This document shows positions 30,717 through 39,456 of a DNA stretch of 58,912 nt, one piece after another. The stretch is taken from positions 1 to 58,912 of the forward strand of contig CAZONM010000002.1 in assembly GCA_964580865.1 (NCBI GenBank), read 5' to 3'. This stretch comes from JACOUT01 sp964580865 (GTDB taxonomy: Bacteria > Myxococcota > UBA727 > VGSZ01). The position numbers were made by a program, and so were the translations under genes. Each line of letters opens with the position of its first letter. Position 1 is the stretch's first letter. Under the pieces are notes generated by a model, which saw only the letters and a program-made list of their open reading frames with translations, did not search any database and was not told where the DNA came from.

Positions 30717-32189
30717 CTACTTTTGTCGACGAGCGGGGTCGAGATCGGCCGGCATACGGCTCTCGCGCTGCACGCGCGTCACGCTGGGCGGCAGCACCGC
30801 GGGCAACGCGTTGTCGCGCGCGATGCCGGCGAACAGCGCGGCGCTTTTGCGCGCGCGCCGCGCACCGGTCGCGTAGTCGACCTCGTAGAGCCCGAAGCGC
30901 GGCCACGGCCCGCGCTTCCACTCCCAGTTGTCGGTCATGGACCAGTAGAAGAACCCGCGCACGTCCACGCCTTCCTCGAGGGCGCGGTGCGTCCACGCCA
31001 CGTGATCGACGATGAAGCGCGGTCGGCGCGAGTCGTCCGCGTCGGCGATGCCACACTCGGTGACGAACAGCGGCACGCCGGGGTAGCGCGTGTGCACCTT
31101 GGTGAGCGTGCGGTACAGCCCCTCGGGAAAGATCTCCCAGTCGAGATCGCTGGTGGTCCATGGCGTCTGGCGCGCGGCGCTGACGAGGCCCGGCGACAGG
31201 GGTGAGAACGACGTCACGGCGCGGGTGAAGTAGTTGACGCCGATCCAATCGAGCGTGCGCGCGCACGCCGGATCGTGCGCGCGCAGCCGGTGCGTCGGCG
31301 GCAGGAACACGTCGATGTTGCCGGTGGCGAGCGCGTCGAGCAGCGCCCAGTTGAACACGCGCTCAAACACCCCGCGGATGGGTACGTCGACCAGGAAGCC
31401 GCGGCGGAACACGTCGAAGAAGAAGTAGATCTGGCCCACCTTGGCGTCGCCACCGTCGGGCGCGCGCGTGGCGTCTTTGAGCGCGCGGTAGGCGACGGCG
31501 TGCGCGTCGATCATGGTGCGATACACGCGCAGCGCGCGCGGCGCGTCGGCCACGCAGGGCGGGATCTCGGCGATGAGGTAGCCGGTGAGCGCGTAGATCT
31601 GCGAGTCGATCATGGTCGACCACCAGTCGACGAAGGGACCGAGCTCGCGCCCACACAGCTGCACGTACGCGCGCCAGCGCTCCATCAGGCGTGGGTTCTC
31701 CCAGCCGCCGTCGTCGGCGGCCCATAGCGGCAACGTGAAGTGCCACAGGTTCACGAACGTGGTGAAGCCGTGCTGCTCCTTCATGGTGCGCAGCATGTCG
31801 CGATAGCGGCCGAGCGCCGCCTGATCGTAGGCGCCGGGGGCGGGCTCGATGCGCGACCACTCGAGGCCGATGCGGTGCGCGTTGTGGTGGTCGGCGGCCG
31901 CCAACGCGAGGTCGCCCTGCCAGCGCTCCCAGAAGTCGGCGCCGCGCTCCTGGGTCGCGCCACGATCGATGGGCGGCGGCGACGTGCGCTCCCACCGGCT
32001 CCAGTCGTTGTTGAAGCTGTTGCCCTCGTGTTGGTACGCGTCTTCGCCGGCGCCCCACAGAAAGCCCGCGGGGAAGCGGGCGCCCGGCCGCTCCTCGACG
32101 AGCGACGGGGGCATGGTGCGCCGCAGGCTCCACCACAGGGTGAAGCCGAGGAAGGCGAGCAACGCCGTCGCGGCGACGAGCCAGGGCAT
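30717..32189 (-). CDS. membrane-anchored GH1-like protein with altered acid/base site
   Basis: A 490-residue protein with an N-terminal membrane span (PWLVAATALLAFLGFTLWW, about 2-20) and a GH1 barrel. The fold is clear: FPAGFLWGAGEDAYQHEG, HNAHRIGLEWSRIEP, NLWHFTLPLW, WIGVNYFTRAV and GLYEVDYATGARRARKSA. The nucleophile Glu378 is present in FVTECGIAD. At the acid/base site, where GH1 has TxNEP, this has STMIDSQIY: Asn, Glu and Pro become Ile, Asp195 and Ser. Normal beta-glucosidase action is therefore doubtful. It lies five bases after an MGDG-synthase-type GT28 gene, so a role in glycolipid remodelling, for example transglycosylation as in plant SFR2 (a GH1 protein), is a reasonable inference. 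Confidence 0.85.
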   Translation of the reverse strand: MPWLVAATALLAFLGFTLWWSLRRTMPPSLVEERPGARFPAGFLWGAGEDAYQHEGNSFNNDWSRWERTSPPPIDRGATQERGADFWERWQGDLALAAADHHNAHRIGLEWSRIEPAPGAYDQAALGRYRDMLRTMKEQHGFTTFVNLWHFTLPLWAADDGGWENPRLMERWRAYVQLCGRELGPFVDWWSTMIDSQIYALTGYLIAEIPPCVADAPRALRVYRTMIDAHAVAYRALKDATRAPDGGDAKVGQIYFFFDVFRRGFLVDVPIRGVFERVFNWALLDALATGNIDVFLPPTHRLRAHDPACARTLDWIGVNYFTRAVTSFSPLSPGLVSAARQTPWTTSDLDWEIFPEGLYRTLTKVHTRYPGVPLFVTECGIADADDSRRPRFIVDHVAWTHRALEEGVDVRGFFYWSMTDNWEWKRGPWPRFGLYEVDYATGARRARKSAALFAGIARDNALPAVLPPSVTRVQRESRMPADLDPARRQK

Positions 32190-32194
32190 CGCGC

Positions 32195-33331
32195 TCAAGC
32201 GGGCAGGTGCGGCGCGGCCGCGCGGCTCTCGAGCCGGTCCTTGATGGCGAGCTCGACCACGCGCTCGGCGGCGCGCGGCTGGCCGGCGGCCCTCGACGCC
32301 TCGTGCATGCGGCGCAGCTTCTCGGGGTGCGCGAGCAGATCGTCGATGGCGCGCAGCACGTCGTCGATGGTGTCGGTGACGATGCCGGCGCCGATGGTCT
32401 CGAGCCAGCGCGCGTTGCCGAGCTCGTGGCCCGGCGGCGAGCCGTACAGCAGCACCGGGCACCCCGTGGCCAGGCACTCGGCGCACATGAGGGCGCCGCC
32501 CTTGCCCACCATCAGGTCGGCGGCGCGCATGATCACGTCCATGAAGTCGACGAAGCCATAGACCTTGCCGTCGATGCCGGCCTTGGCGATGAGCTTCTCG
32601 ATGCGCTCCTTGGCCTCGGCGCTCTTGCCGCACACCACCACCGGGTAGACGTGCTTGCCCTTCATGGAGTCGACGATGCGGTCGATGTTGGTGCCGCCGA
32701 AGGTGCCGGCGAAGAAGAACAACACCGTGGCGTCGAGCGGGATGCCGAGCTTGGTGCGCGCAGCGTCGCGCGATAGCTCCTCGGAGAACGCGGGCTTGAT
32801 GGGGATGCCGGTGATGGCGAGCTGCTCCGCCGACAAGCCCGACGCCATGGCCTGCTCTCGCTGCTTCTCCGTCGAGACGAAGGTGTGGTCGGTCTCGGGC
32901 CAGCGGAAGTACAGGTCGAGCCAGATGAACTCGGTGCAGATGTAGTTGATGCGCATGTCGAGCTTCGACTCGCGCCGCACGCGCGCGGCCACCGGGTTAC
33001 AGACGAAGTGCGTGATGAACACGACGTCGGGCTTGAACTCGCGTAGCTCGCGCCGCATGCCCCACCACGGCAGCTGGTACATCCACCAGCCCCAGAAGCG
33101 CGTGGCGAACAGCGGCGACTCGTACATCCAGCCCCAGATGCGCGGCGCCGTGTATTGCATCTTGAGCCACCACCACGCGAACAGCACCTGGAACCAGCGC
33201 GGCGTGTAGATGAGCGCGTCGATGGTGCGCAGCTCGATGTCGGGGTGGAGCTTGGTGAGCGCCGCCTTGAGGTTGTTGGCCGCCTCTTGGTGGCCGCCGC
33301 CCACGTTCAACAGCAAGATCGCCGCCTTCAC
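32195..33331 (-). CDS. MGDG-synthase/UgtP-type GT28 glycosyltransferase
   Basis: A 378-residue peripheral membrane glycosyltransferase. N-terminal LLLNVGGGHQEAANNLKAAL is the glycine-rich MGDG_synth signature; the middle has PDVVFITHFVCNPVAARVR; the C-terminal GT28 donor site has GKGGALMCAECLATGCPVLL and GSPPGHELGNARWL. Family members transfer galactose or glucose from UDP-sugar to diacylglycerol on the membrane face. A Trp-rich stretch (residues about 45-80) may bind membrane. The GTG start at 33331 follows GGAGG by seven bases. It is the first gene of a two-gene unit with the GH1-like protein. The sugar and acceptor cannot be read from the sequence. Confidence 0.88.
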   Translation of the reverse strand: MKAAILLLNVGGGHQEAANNLKAALTKLHPDIELRTIDALIYTPRWFQVLFAWWWLKMQYTAPRIWGWMYESPLFATRFWGWWMYQLPWWGMRRELREFKPDVVFITHFVCNPVAARVRRESKLDMRINYICTEFIWLDLYFRWPETDHTFVSTEKQREQAMASGLSAEQLAITGIPIKPAFSEELSRDAARTKLGIPLDATVLFFFAGTFGGTNIDRIVDSMKGKHVYPVVVCGKSAEAKERIEKLIAKAGIDGKVYGFVDFMDVIMRAADLMVGKGGALMCAECLATGCPVLLYGSPPGHELGNARWLETIGAGIVTDTIDDVLRAIDDLLAHPEKLRRMHEASRAAGQPRAAERVVELAIKDRLESRAAAPHLPA

Positions 33332-33498
33332 CGTTCCGCCTCCGCTCGCCGGCCCGCGCGCCGTGCCGTGCCGTACCTCCGCTAATCCGCGCGGCGCGCG
33401 TCGTCTACGGAGGGCTACGCAGGATCGCGACGTGACGGCGGCGGGTGCGACACGGTGCGCGTCCCCTGTTGGCCCGCGCCGTGCAGTCACCCTGCGCT

Positions 33499-34860
33499 AT
33501 GGTGCCGCTCGAGCTCTACGTGAAGCCCTTCCACCTGTCTCGCAAGATCGCGTGGGCGCTCGGCGCCACCGGTTGGACCATCGGCGATCGCTTGCTGATG
33601 ACGTGGGGGCTCTTCGTGTTCTCGCCGCCGGCGGGCGATGACCTGCCGCAACGCCTGCCAGCGTGGAGCCTGTTCGGTGTCGTGACCGTGTGGGGTGTGA
33701 TTAACCTGTTGGCGCGGTTCGTCGACGGTGTCTCCGACCCGTTGGTGGCCGCCATGAGCGACCGGAGCACACATCGGTGGGGGCGGCGCCGGGTGTTCAT
33801 GGTGGCCGGCATCGTGCCGCTCACCCTAGCCACGGGCGCGCTCTTCTTCGCGCCCACGCTCGCTCCCTCGTGGGGCAACGCGGTGTTCGCGGCGGTGGTG
33901 CTCACCGCGTACTTCGTCGCGTTCACGCTCTACGCCTGCCCTTACCAGGCGCTCCTCCCCGACCTCGCGCGCACCGAGCGCGAGCGCGTGAACCTGAGCA
34001 CCTTGCAGGCCGCGCTCATGCTGGTGGGCGCCGCCGTGGTGATGGTGGGCTCGCCCGTGCTCCTGGGCGCCTTGCGCGACGTGGCGCCCGTGCCGCGCTA
34101 CCAGATCATGGGCGTCACGTTCGCGCTCATCGCCTTCGTGTTCATGCTCGCGCCCATCGTGGGCGTCCCCGAGCGGGAGCTGGTGGCGGCGCCGCGACCG
34201 TCGAGCCAACCCATCCTCGCGAGCGTGCGCGCCACGCTGAAGGCGCCGGGCATGGGCTGGTACCTGCTCGCCACCATCTCGTTCTGGTTCGGCTTCAACG
34301 CCATCGCCAGCGGCGTGCCCTACTTCGTCACGGTGCTCATGGGCCGGGAGGTGGAATTCGCGGGGACGGTCTTGACCATCACCTTCGCCGTCACCGCCGT
34401 GTTCTTCCCCGTCGTCGCCAAGGTGGCGCATCGCTTCGGCAAGCGCCGAACCATGATCGGCGGCGCGGTTGGCCTGTGCCTGGTGATGGTAACGCTGCCC
34501 TTGATCCACGACACCGCCACGGGCCTCGTCGTGCTCGGGCTCGCCGGCATCCCCATCGCCGCGCTCATGGCGCTGCCGAACGCCATGCTCGCCGACCTGG
34601 CGCATGCCGAGGCCAAGCGCACGGGTGAGAACGGCGAGGCCATGTTCTTCGGCGCGCAGGCGTTCTTGATGAAGGTGAACCTGGGCGTCAGCTCGGCGGT
34701 GCTGGCCGCGCTGTTGCCGCTCGGCAACAGCGCCGACAACCCGCTCGGCGTGCAGCTCATCGGCCCAGCCACCGTGGTGACCTCGCTCATCAGCGTGGTC
34801 GCCTACTGGCGCTTCCGCGAGCCCGGCGACCACGCCGCCGACGTCACGGCGCGGGCGTGA
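33499..34860 (+). CDS. GPH-family sugar:cation symporter (MFS superfamily)
   Basis: A 453-residue inner-membrane transporter with about twelve hydrophobic segments. N-terminal region FVDGVSDPLVAAMSDRSTHRWGRRRVFM matches the conserved cation/substrate segment of glycoside-pentoside-hexuronide symporters (MelB type, Asp in GxxDxxxDP-like text), followed by YACPYQALLPDLARTERERVNLS. These import mono- and oligosaccharides with Na+ or H+. Starts at ATG 33499 or GTG 33502 are close and not separable here; a TATGGT hexamer overlaps them. It is divergent from the GT28 gene, and its last 17 bases overlap the convergent GH32 gene. A fructan or sucrose substrate is inference from neighbours. Confidence 0.85.
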   Translation: MVPLELYVKPFHLSRKIAWALGATGWTIGDRLLMTWGLFVFSPPAGDDLPQRLPAWSLFGVVTVWGVINLLARFVDGVSDPLVAAMSDRSTHRWGRRRVFMVAGIVPLTLATGALFFAPTLAPSWGNAVFAAVVLTAYFVAFTLYACPYQALLPDLARTERERVNLSTLQAALMLVGAAVVMVGSPVLLGALRDVAPVPRYQIMGVTFALIAFVFMLAPIVGVPERELVAAPRPSSQPILASVRATLKAPGMGWYLLATISFWFGFNAIASGVPYFVTVLMGREVEFAGTVLTITFAVTAVFFPVVAKVAHRFGKRRTMIGGAVGLCLVMVTLPLIHDTATGLVVLGLAGIPIAALMALPNAMLADLAHAEAKRTGENGEAMFFGAQAFLMKVNLGVSSAVLAALLPLGNSADNPLGVQLIGPATVVTSLISVVAYWRFREPGDHAADVTARA

Positions 34861-36418
34861 AGGTCGCGTTGCTCAGGCGATGCACCTCGAGGTCGCGCAT
34901 GCGCGCCGGCCCGCCGTCGGCGAAGGTGGCGAGGCCCACCGAGCTCGGCAGCGGGTAGATGTTGACGCTCACGACCGCGCGGCCGCCGTCGGCGAACACC
35001 TCCACCGACGAGCGATCGACGAAGACGGTCAGCGCCACCGCGCCGTCGCGCAGGCTCACGGGCGCCTCGAAGCGCGCGCCGAAGCCGCTGGCGAACAGCA
35101 CGTCCCCCGAGCGCGTGCGATCGACGAACACCGCGCCGCGCTCGCGGTCGTAGCCCACGCGCGTCTCCTCGCCGTCGCCGCGCCGCACCGCCAGACCCGC
35201 GCTGGTCGCGTCGCGCGGCTCGAGCACCAGCGCGATCTCGAGGGCGTCGCCCTCGATACCCGCGAGGGCGTCGTCGCCGCCCGCGGGCACGTCGAGCGCC
35301 GCGCGCGACGCGATGGGGCACGCGCCGCGCAAGGCGCGCAGCTCTCGCGCCGGCGCCTGCACCAGGAGCGGGCCGGCGCCGTCGTCGACGAGCGACAGCT
35401 CGCGCGGCACGCTCATGGAGCCGCGCCAAGGGTCGGTGGGCGTGCCGATGGCGTACTGCCAGCTCTCGCGCCAGCCGAGCCACACGCGGCGACCGTCCGG
35501 CGCATCGTTGAACGACTGCGCGGCGTAGAAGTCGGGCCCGAAGTCGAGCCGCCGCCCGGGCGGCGCGGTCTCGGGCACAAAGCTCACGCCGTCGAAGCTG
35601 CCCACCATGGTGAACCCGAAGTTGTCGACCTCGCCGAGCCCCACGTTGCGATCGAGCTTGAAGACCCACTTCTCGACGCCGTCGAGGGCCAACGGGAACA
35701 GGTCGGGGCACTCCCACGCGCCCTCGAGCCCGTCGAACGGCCCGAGCTCGCTGGCCTTGGTCCAGCTCTTCAGATCCGTCGACGTGTAGAAGTGCGCGCG
35801 ATCGCCGGCCGCCACCACCATCACCCAACGGGCCGTGGGCGCGTGCCACAGGACCTTGGGATCGCGGAAGTCGACCAGGCCCGGGTTCGGCACCACGGGG
35901 TTGCCCGCGAACTCGGTGAAGGTGCGCCCGCCGTCGCTGCTGGCGGCGATGCTCTGCTTTTGCTGGCCGTCGTCGCCGAAGGCGTGGGTGAACACGGCCA
36001 CCAGGCACGAGGGTCCGGTGCACAGGCCGCTCGAGTTGTCGCGATCGGCGACCGCCGAGCCCGAGAACACGGCGCCGAGCTGCTCGTGCGGCCGCAGCGC
36101 CACCGGCAGGTGCCGCCAGTTGACGAGGTCGGTGCTGACGGCGTGGCCCCACGAGAGGTTGCCCCACATGGAGTCGTCGGGGTTGTGCTGAAAGAACAGG
36201 TGCCACTCGCCGTCGAGGAAGATGAGGCCGTTCGGATCGCTCAGCCAGCCCCGCTCGGGCGAGAAGTGATAGCGCGGCCGGTACAGCTCTGCGTAGCGCT
36301 CGCTCGACGACGTCTTCTCGGCGGCGGTCATGAGGGGCTCCGGGCATTGGGGATCGGGCATCGGGGGGCACGCGGCGGCGAGCACGGCGGCAAGGAAGAG
36401 CGAGACCGCGCGGGCCAT
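34844..36418 (-). CDS. GH32 fructan hydrolase lipoprotein (levanase/inulinase/invertase type)
   Basis: A 524-residue secreted enzyme that cleaves beta-fructosyl links. Lipobox in AAVLAAAC (Cys17). Catalytic residues are all visible: nucleophile Asp61 in WLSDPNGL, transition-state Asp186 in FRDPKV and acid/base Glu236 in AWECPDLF. The GH32C beta-sandwich at about 390-515 ends with VFVDRSSVEVFADGG. Length fits exo-acting family members. The lipid anchor suggests an outer-membrane surface position, with released fructose taken up by the GPH symporter and phosphorylated by the fructokinase at 27453. The 3' end overlaps the transporter gene by 17 bases. Confidence 0.94.
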   Translation of the reverse strand: MARAVSLFLAAVLAAACPPMPDPQCPEPLMTAAEKTSSSERYAELYRPRYHFSPERGWLSDPNGLIFLDGEWHLFFQHNPDDSMWGNLSWGHAVSTDLVNWRHLPVALRPHEQLGAVFSGSAVADRDNSSGLCTGPSCLVAVFTHAFGDDGQQKQSIAASSDGGRTFTEFAGNPVVPNPGLVDFRDPKVLWHAPTARWVMVVAAGDRAHFYTSTDLKSWTKASELGPFDGLEGAWECPDLFPLALDGVEKWVFKLDRNVGLGEVDNFGFTMVGSFDGVSFVPETAPPGRRLDFGPDFYAAQSFNDAPDGRRVWLGWRESWQYAIGTPTDPWRGSMSVPRELSLVDDGAGPLLVQAPARELRALRGACPIASRAALDVPAGGDDALAGIEGDALEIALVLEPRDATSAGLAVRRGDGEETRVGYDRERGAVFVDRTRSGDVLFASGFGARFEAPVSLRDGAVALTVFVDRSSVEVFADGGRAVVSVNIYPLPSSVGLATFADGGPARMRDLEVHRLSNATFTPAP

Positions 36419-36536
36419 GGCGCCACTGTGCCGCTCACCAGGTCCGCGCGCAAGGCGCCGCAGGCCTCACGCGCGACCGCGTCGACAGGGGCGGTCGCGT
36501 GTGCAAGACGCAGGGTGCATAGGGCCGGAGGTCGCG

Positions 36537-37781
36537 TTGCGCATCGCGATGTTCGTCGACACGTTCCCGCCGAAGATCGACGGGATGACGATCTCGATCG
36601 AGCTGTTCACCACGGAGCTGCGCCGCCGTGGCCACGAGGTGCTGGTGGTGGCGCCGCGCCACCCGCGGCACGAGTACGGGCCCGTGCACGAAGACACGCT
36701 GCTCATCCCTGCGGTGGCGTCGGACTGGATCTACCCCGACACCGCGCTCGGCAAGTTTTGGAAGAGCATGGGGCACGGGGTGGTGGCCGAGCGCTTCGCG
36801 CGCTGGCGCCCCGACATCATTCACAGCCACACCGAGTTCACGCTGGGCCTGTGGTCGGCGTCGTACTGGCGCACGCGCCTCGGCCCCCTCGGCACGCGGC
36901 GCGTGCATACGTTCCACACGCTGTGGACCGAGTACCTGTTCTACCTGCCCATCCCCGAGCTCGTCTCGCAGCCGCTCTTGCGCTTCTTGGCGCCGCGCAC
37001 CGCGCAGAAGCGCTTCGACGCCGTCATCGCACCGAGCGACAAGATGCGCGAGGTGCTCATCAGCGACTGGGGCATCAAGCCCGAGCACTGCGACATCAGC
37101 GTGGTGCCCACGGGCATCGACGTGGCGCGCTTCCGCACCGGCAGCAACGAGCGCTTTCGGCAGCGCTGGGGCGTCGCGCCCACCGATGACGTCGTCCTCT
37201 ACCTCGGGCGCATCGGCACCGAGAAGAACGTCGAGCTGGTCATCGACACCTTCGCCGAGCTGGCGCGCCGTGGCCAAGAGCGGGTGCGCTACGTCATCGC
37301 CGGCGGCGGCCCCGAGGACTACCTCGCCAAGCTGCGCCAACGTGCGCGCGACAAGAACGTCGACGTCATCTGGACGGGCTTCGTGCGCGGCGACGATCTG
37401 GTCGACGCCTACGCGGCTGCCGACCTGTGCCTGTTTCCGTCCACCACCGAGACACAGGGCCTGGTGGTCACCGAGGCGCTCGCCGCGGGAGTGCCGCTGG
37501 TCAGCGTAGAGGCCATGGGCCCGGCCTCCACCATGCGCGGTGAGCGCGGCTGCTTGTTCGCCGCCGACGACGCCGTGGCGTTCGCAAACGCCGCGCAGCG
37601 CCTCCTCAAGGACGAGGTGCTCTACCGACGCAAGTGCAACGAGGCCGCCGAGCTCGCGCGCGGGGCGTCCATCGAACAGCGCACCGACGAGCTGCTCGCC
37701 GTGTACGACAAGACGCTGCGAGCCACCGCGGGCCCTCGTGAGGCCGCGCGGGGCCCGATGGGGCGGCGCGCGGCCGGCTGA
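36537..37781 (+). CDS. GT4-family glycosyltransferase (glycolipid synthase/PimB-like)
   Basis: A 414-residue GT-B transferase. It begins MRIAMFVDTFPPKIDGMT, the usual N-terminal strand and glycine loop, if the TTG at 36537 is the start; GGAGG five bases upstream supports this TTG over the ATG at 36549. Acceptor-side motif IIHSHTEFTLG and donor-side VVPTGIDVARF, LYLGRIGTEKNVELVI and FPSTTETQGLVVTEAL (the EX7E-like motif) follow. This pattern is close to monoglucosyldiacylglycerol synthases and phosphatidylinositol mannosyltransferases. Together with the GT28 gene it suggests glycolipid synthesis, but an O-antigen or other polysaccharide role is possible. Confidence 0.87.
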   Translation: MRIAMFVDTFPPKIDGMTISIELFTTELRRRGHEVLVVAPRHPRHEYGPVHEDTLLIPAVASDWIYPDTALGKFWKSMGHGVVAERFARWRPDIIHSHTEFTLGLWSASYWRTRLGPLGTRRVHTFHTLWTEYLFYLPIPELVSQPLLRFLAPRTAQKRFDAVIAPSDKMREVLISDWGIKPEHCDISVVPTGIDVARFRTGSNERFRQRWGVAPTDDVVLYLGRIGTEKNVELVIDTFAELARRGQERVRYVIAGGGPEDYLAKLRQRARDKNVDVIWTGFVRGDDLVDAYAAADLCLFPSTTETQGLVVTEALAAGVPLVSVEAMGPASTMRGERGCLFAADDAVAFANAAQRLLKDEVLYRRKCNEAAELARGASIEQRTDELLAVYDKTLRATAGPREAARGPMGRRAAG

Positions 37782-37848
37782 GCTGAGCACAATCCCTCGT
37801 GTGCGCGCACGTTGCGCCTCGTCGACGGCGGTGCCACGCTGACCTCGC

Positions 37849-39450
37849 ATGCCTGCGCGTGTCGCTCCGCCACGCCCTCGCGTCGTCATGACGGTGGCGC
37901 TCGTCCTCGCCGTCTCGTGCGCGCCCGACGACGCCACGCCCGCGCCCGCGGCGCTCGAGCCCCTGCCTCCGCTCGCGCATGCTGCCACCACGCGCGTGCG
38001 CACCCTCGTGCCGGTGCACGACGCCATGCCGGGCAACCCGACGAACCCGGGGCGACCGGAGAACCTCCAGGGGTACCTCGAGCTGGGCCTCGGCGACGTC
38101 ACCGAGGGGCCGCCCGACGACGTGGTGGTGCACGCCCTCGGCACCGTGGCGGGCGCGAGCGCGCCGCTCGACCCAAGCGCCCTGCCGGCCCCCGGGCCCA
38201 ATGCGCGGCGCCTGGCGCGCATCGTCCATCTCGCCGACCTGCAGCTGATGGACGACGAGAGCCCCACACGCGCGGCCGCCTTCGACACCCAGGCGGTGAC
38301 CGCCGCGCTGCGGCCGCAAGATCCCGTCCTCTGCCGCATGCTCAATGCCGCCGTGCGCACCATCAACGCGCTGCACGCGGAGGACCCCATCGACCTGGTG
38401 GTGCTCGGCGGCGACAACGCCGACTCCGCGCAGAACAACGAGGTGCGCTGGGTGCTCGACATCCTCGGTGGCAGCAGCCGCGTCCACTGCGACTCCGGCG
38501 ACGACAACGACCTCGACGCCGACGGCGACGACGGCAAGGACCCGTTCGCCGCCGCCGGGCTCGACGTGCCGTGGCGCTGGGTCAGCGGCAACCACGACGT
38601 GCTGGTGCAGGGCAACTTCGCCGTCGACGACGCGCAGGCCGCCGCCGCGCTCGGCGGCGAGGCAACCATGGGCACGCGCATCTATCAGGGCGAGGGCTTC
38701 GGCAGCATCGCCGACGGTGACGTCGCCATCCCCGACGAGGCGCGCCGCCTGCTGCAGGGCGCCGCCCTCGTCGACCTCGTGGGCGCGGACGACGACGGCC
38801 ACGGGCTCGCGCCCGACGCGCCCATGCCCCCGGGCGCCGTGCGCCCCACCGGCAAGGCGTTCGCCGCCTTCGACCTGCCGGGCACGCGGCTCACCGCGGT
38901 GGTGCTCGACACCTCGCACGCGCGCGGCGGCGCCAGCGGTGTCCTGCAAGCGTCGCACATCGACGCGTTCGTGCGCCCGGTCCTCGACGACGCCGTGGCG
39001 CGGGGGCGCCTCGTCCTCTTGGCGTCGCACCACGCGGCCGACTCGCTCACCACGGATGGCGGGGTGTTTGGCGCCAGCGAGCCCGATGCGCTGTCGAGCG
39101 ACGACTGGCGCGCGTTCCTGAGCGCGTACCCGAACGTGCTGTTCTCGTTGGTGGCGCACTCGCACCGTCACCGCGTGCGCGTACAGCAGACGCCGGGCCA
39201 CGCGTTCTTCGAGATCATGACCAGCGCGCTCGCCGACTGGCCGCACCAGTTCCGGCTCATCGAGCTCTACGACGACGACAACGGCACGCTGCGGCTGGAG
39301 GCCACACCCGTGGACTTCGCCGTCGACGACGACGCGCCAAGCGCGCTCGGCCGCGCGCTTGGGCTCATCGATCGGCTCACGGGGTGGAGCAGCGACGGCA
39401 GCGGCGCGAGCGAGGACCGCGCCATGTCGCTGGTGATCGCGACGCCGTAG
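37849..39450 (+). CDS. calcineurin-like metallophosphoesterase lipoprotein
   Basis: A 533-residue exported protein with an Arg-rich start and lipobox LAVSC (Cys near 24). Metallophosphoesterase motifs: HLADLQLMDDE (metal Asp), GGDNADSAQNN (bridging Asp and Asn), VSGNHDV, LASHHAAD and VAHSHRHRV, so both metal sites are complete. An Asp-rich insertion (DSGDDNDLDADGDDGKD, about 222-238) resembles a calcium-binding loop. Some relatives act as secreted phosphatases or nucleotidases. ATG 37849 gives the basic n-region. It ends six bases from the convergent hemerythrin gene. Confidence 0.85.
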   Translation: MPARVAPPRPRVVMTVALVLAVSCAPDDATPAPAALEPLPPLAHAATTRVRTLVPVHDAMPGNPTNPGRPENLQGYLELGLGDVTEGPPDDVVVHALGTVAGASAPLDPSALPAPGPNARRLARIVHLADLQLMDDESPTRAAAFDTQAVTAALRPQDPVLCRMLNAAVRTINALHAEDPIDLVVLGGDNADSAQNNEVRWVLDILGGSSRVHCDSGDDNDLDADGDDGKDPFAAAGLDVPWRWVSGNHDVLVQGNFAVDDAQAAAALGGEATMGTRIYQGEGFGSIADGDVAIPDEARRLLQGAALVDLVGADDDGHGLAPDAPMPPGAVRPTGKAFAAFDLPGTRLTAVVLDTSHARGGASGVLQASHIDAFVRPVLDDAVARGRLVLLASHHAADSLTTDGGVFGASEPDALSSDDWRAFLSAYPNVLFSLVAHSHRHRVRVQQTPGHAFFEIMTSALADWPHQFRLIELYDDDNGTLRLEATPVDFAVDDDAPSALGRALGLIDRLTGWSSDGSGASEDRAMSLVIATP

Positions 39451-39456
39451 CGCGCG

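Noticed and set aside
33498..33503. TATGGT as leaderless -10 for the GPH transporter
   Set aside because: It overlaps the ATG itself, and the next in-frame start (GTG 33520) is 16 bases away, so the spacing does not fit the pattern.
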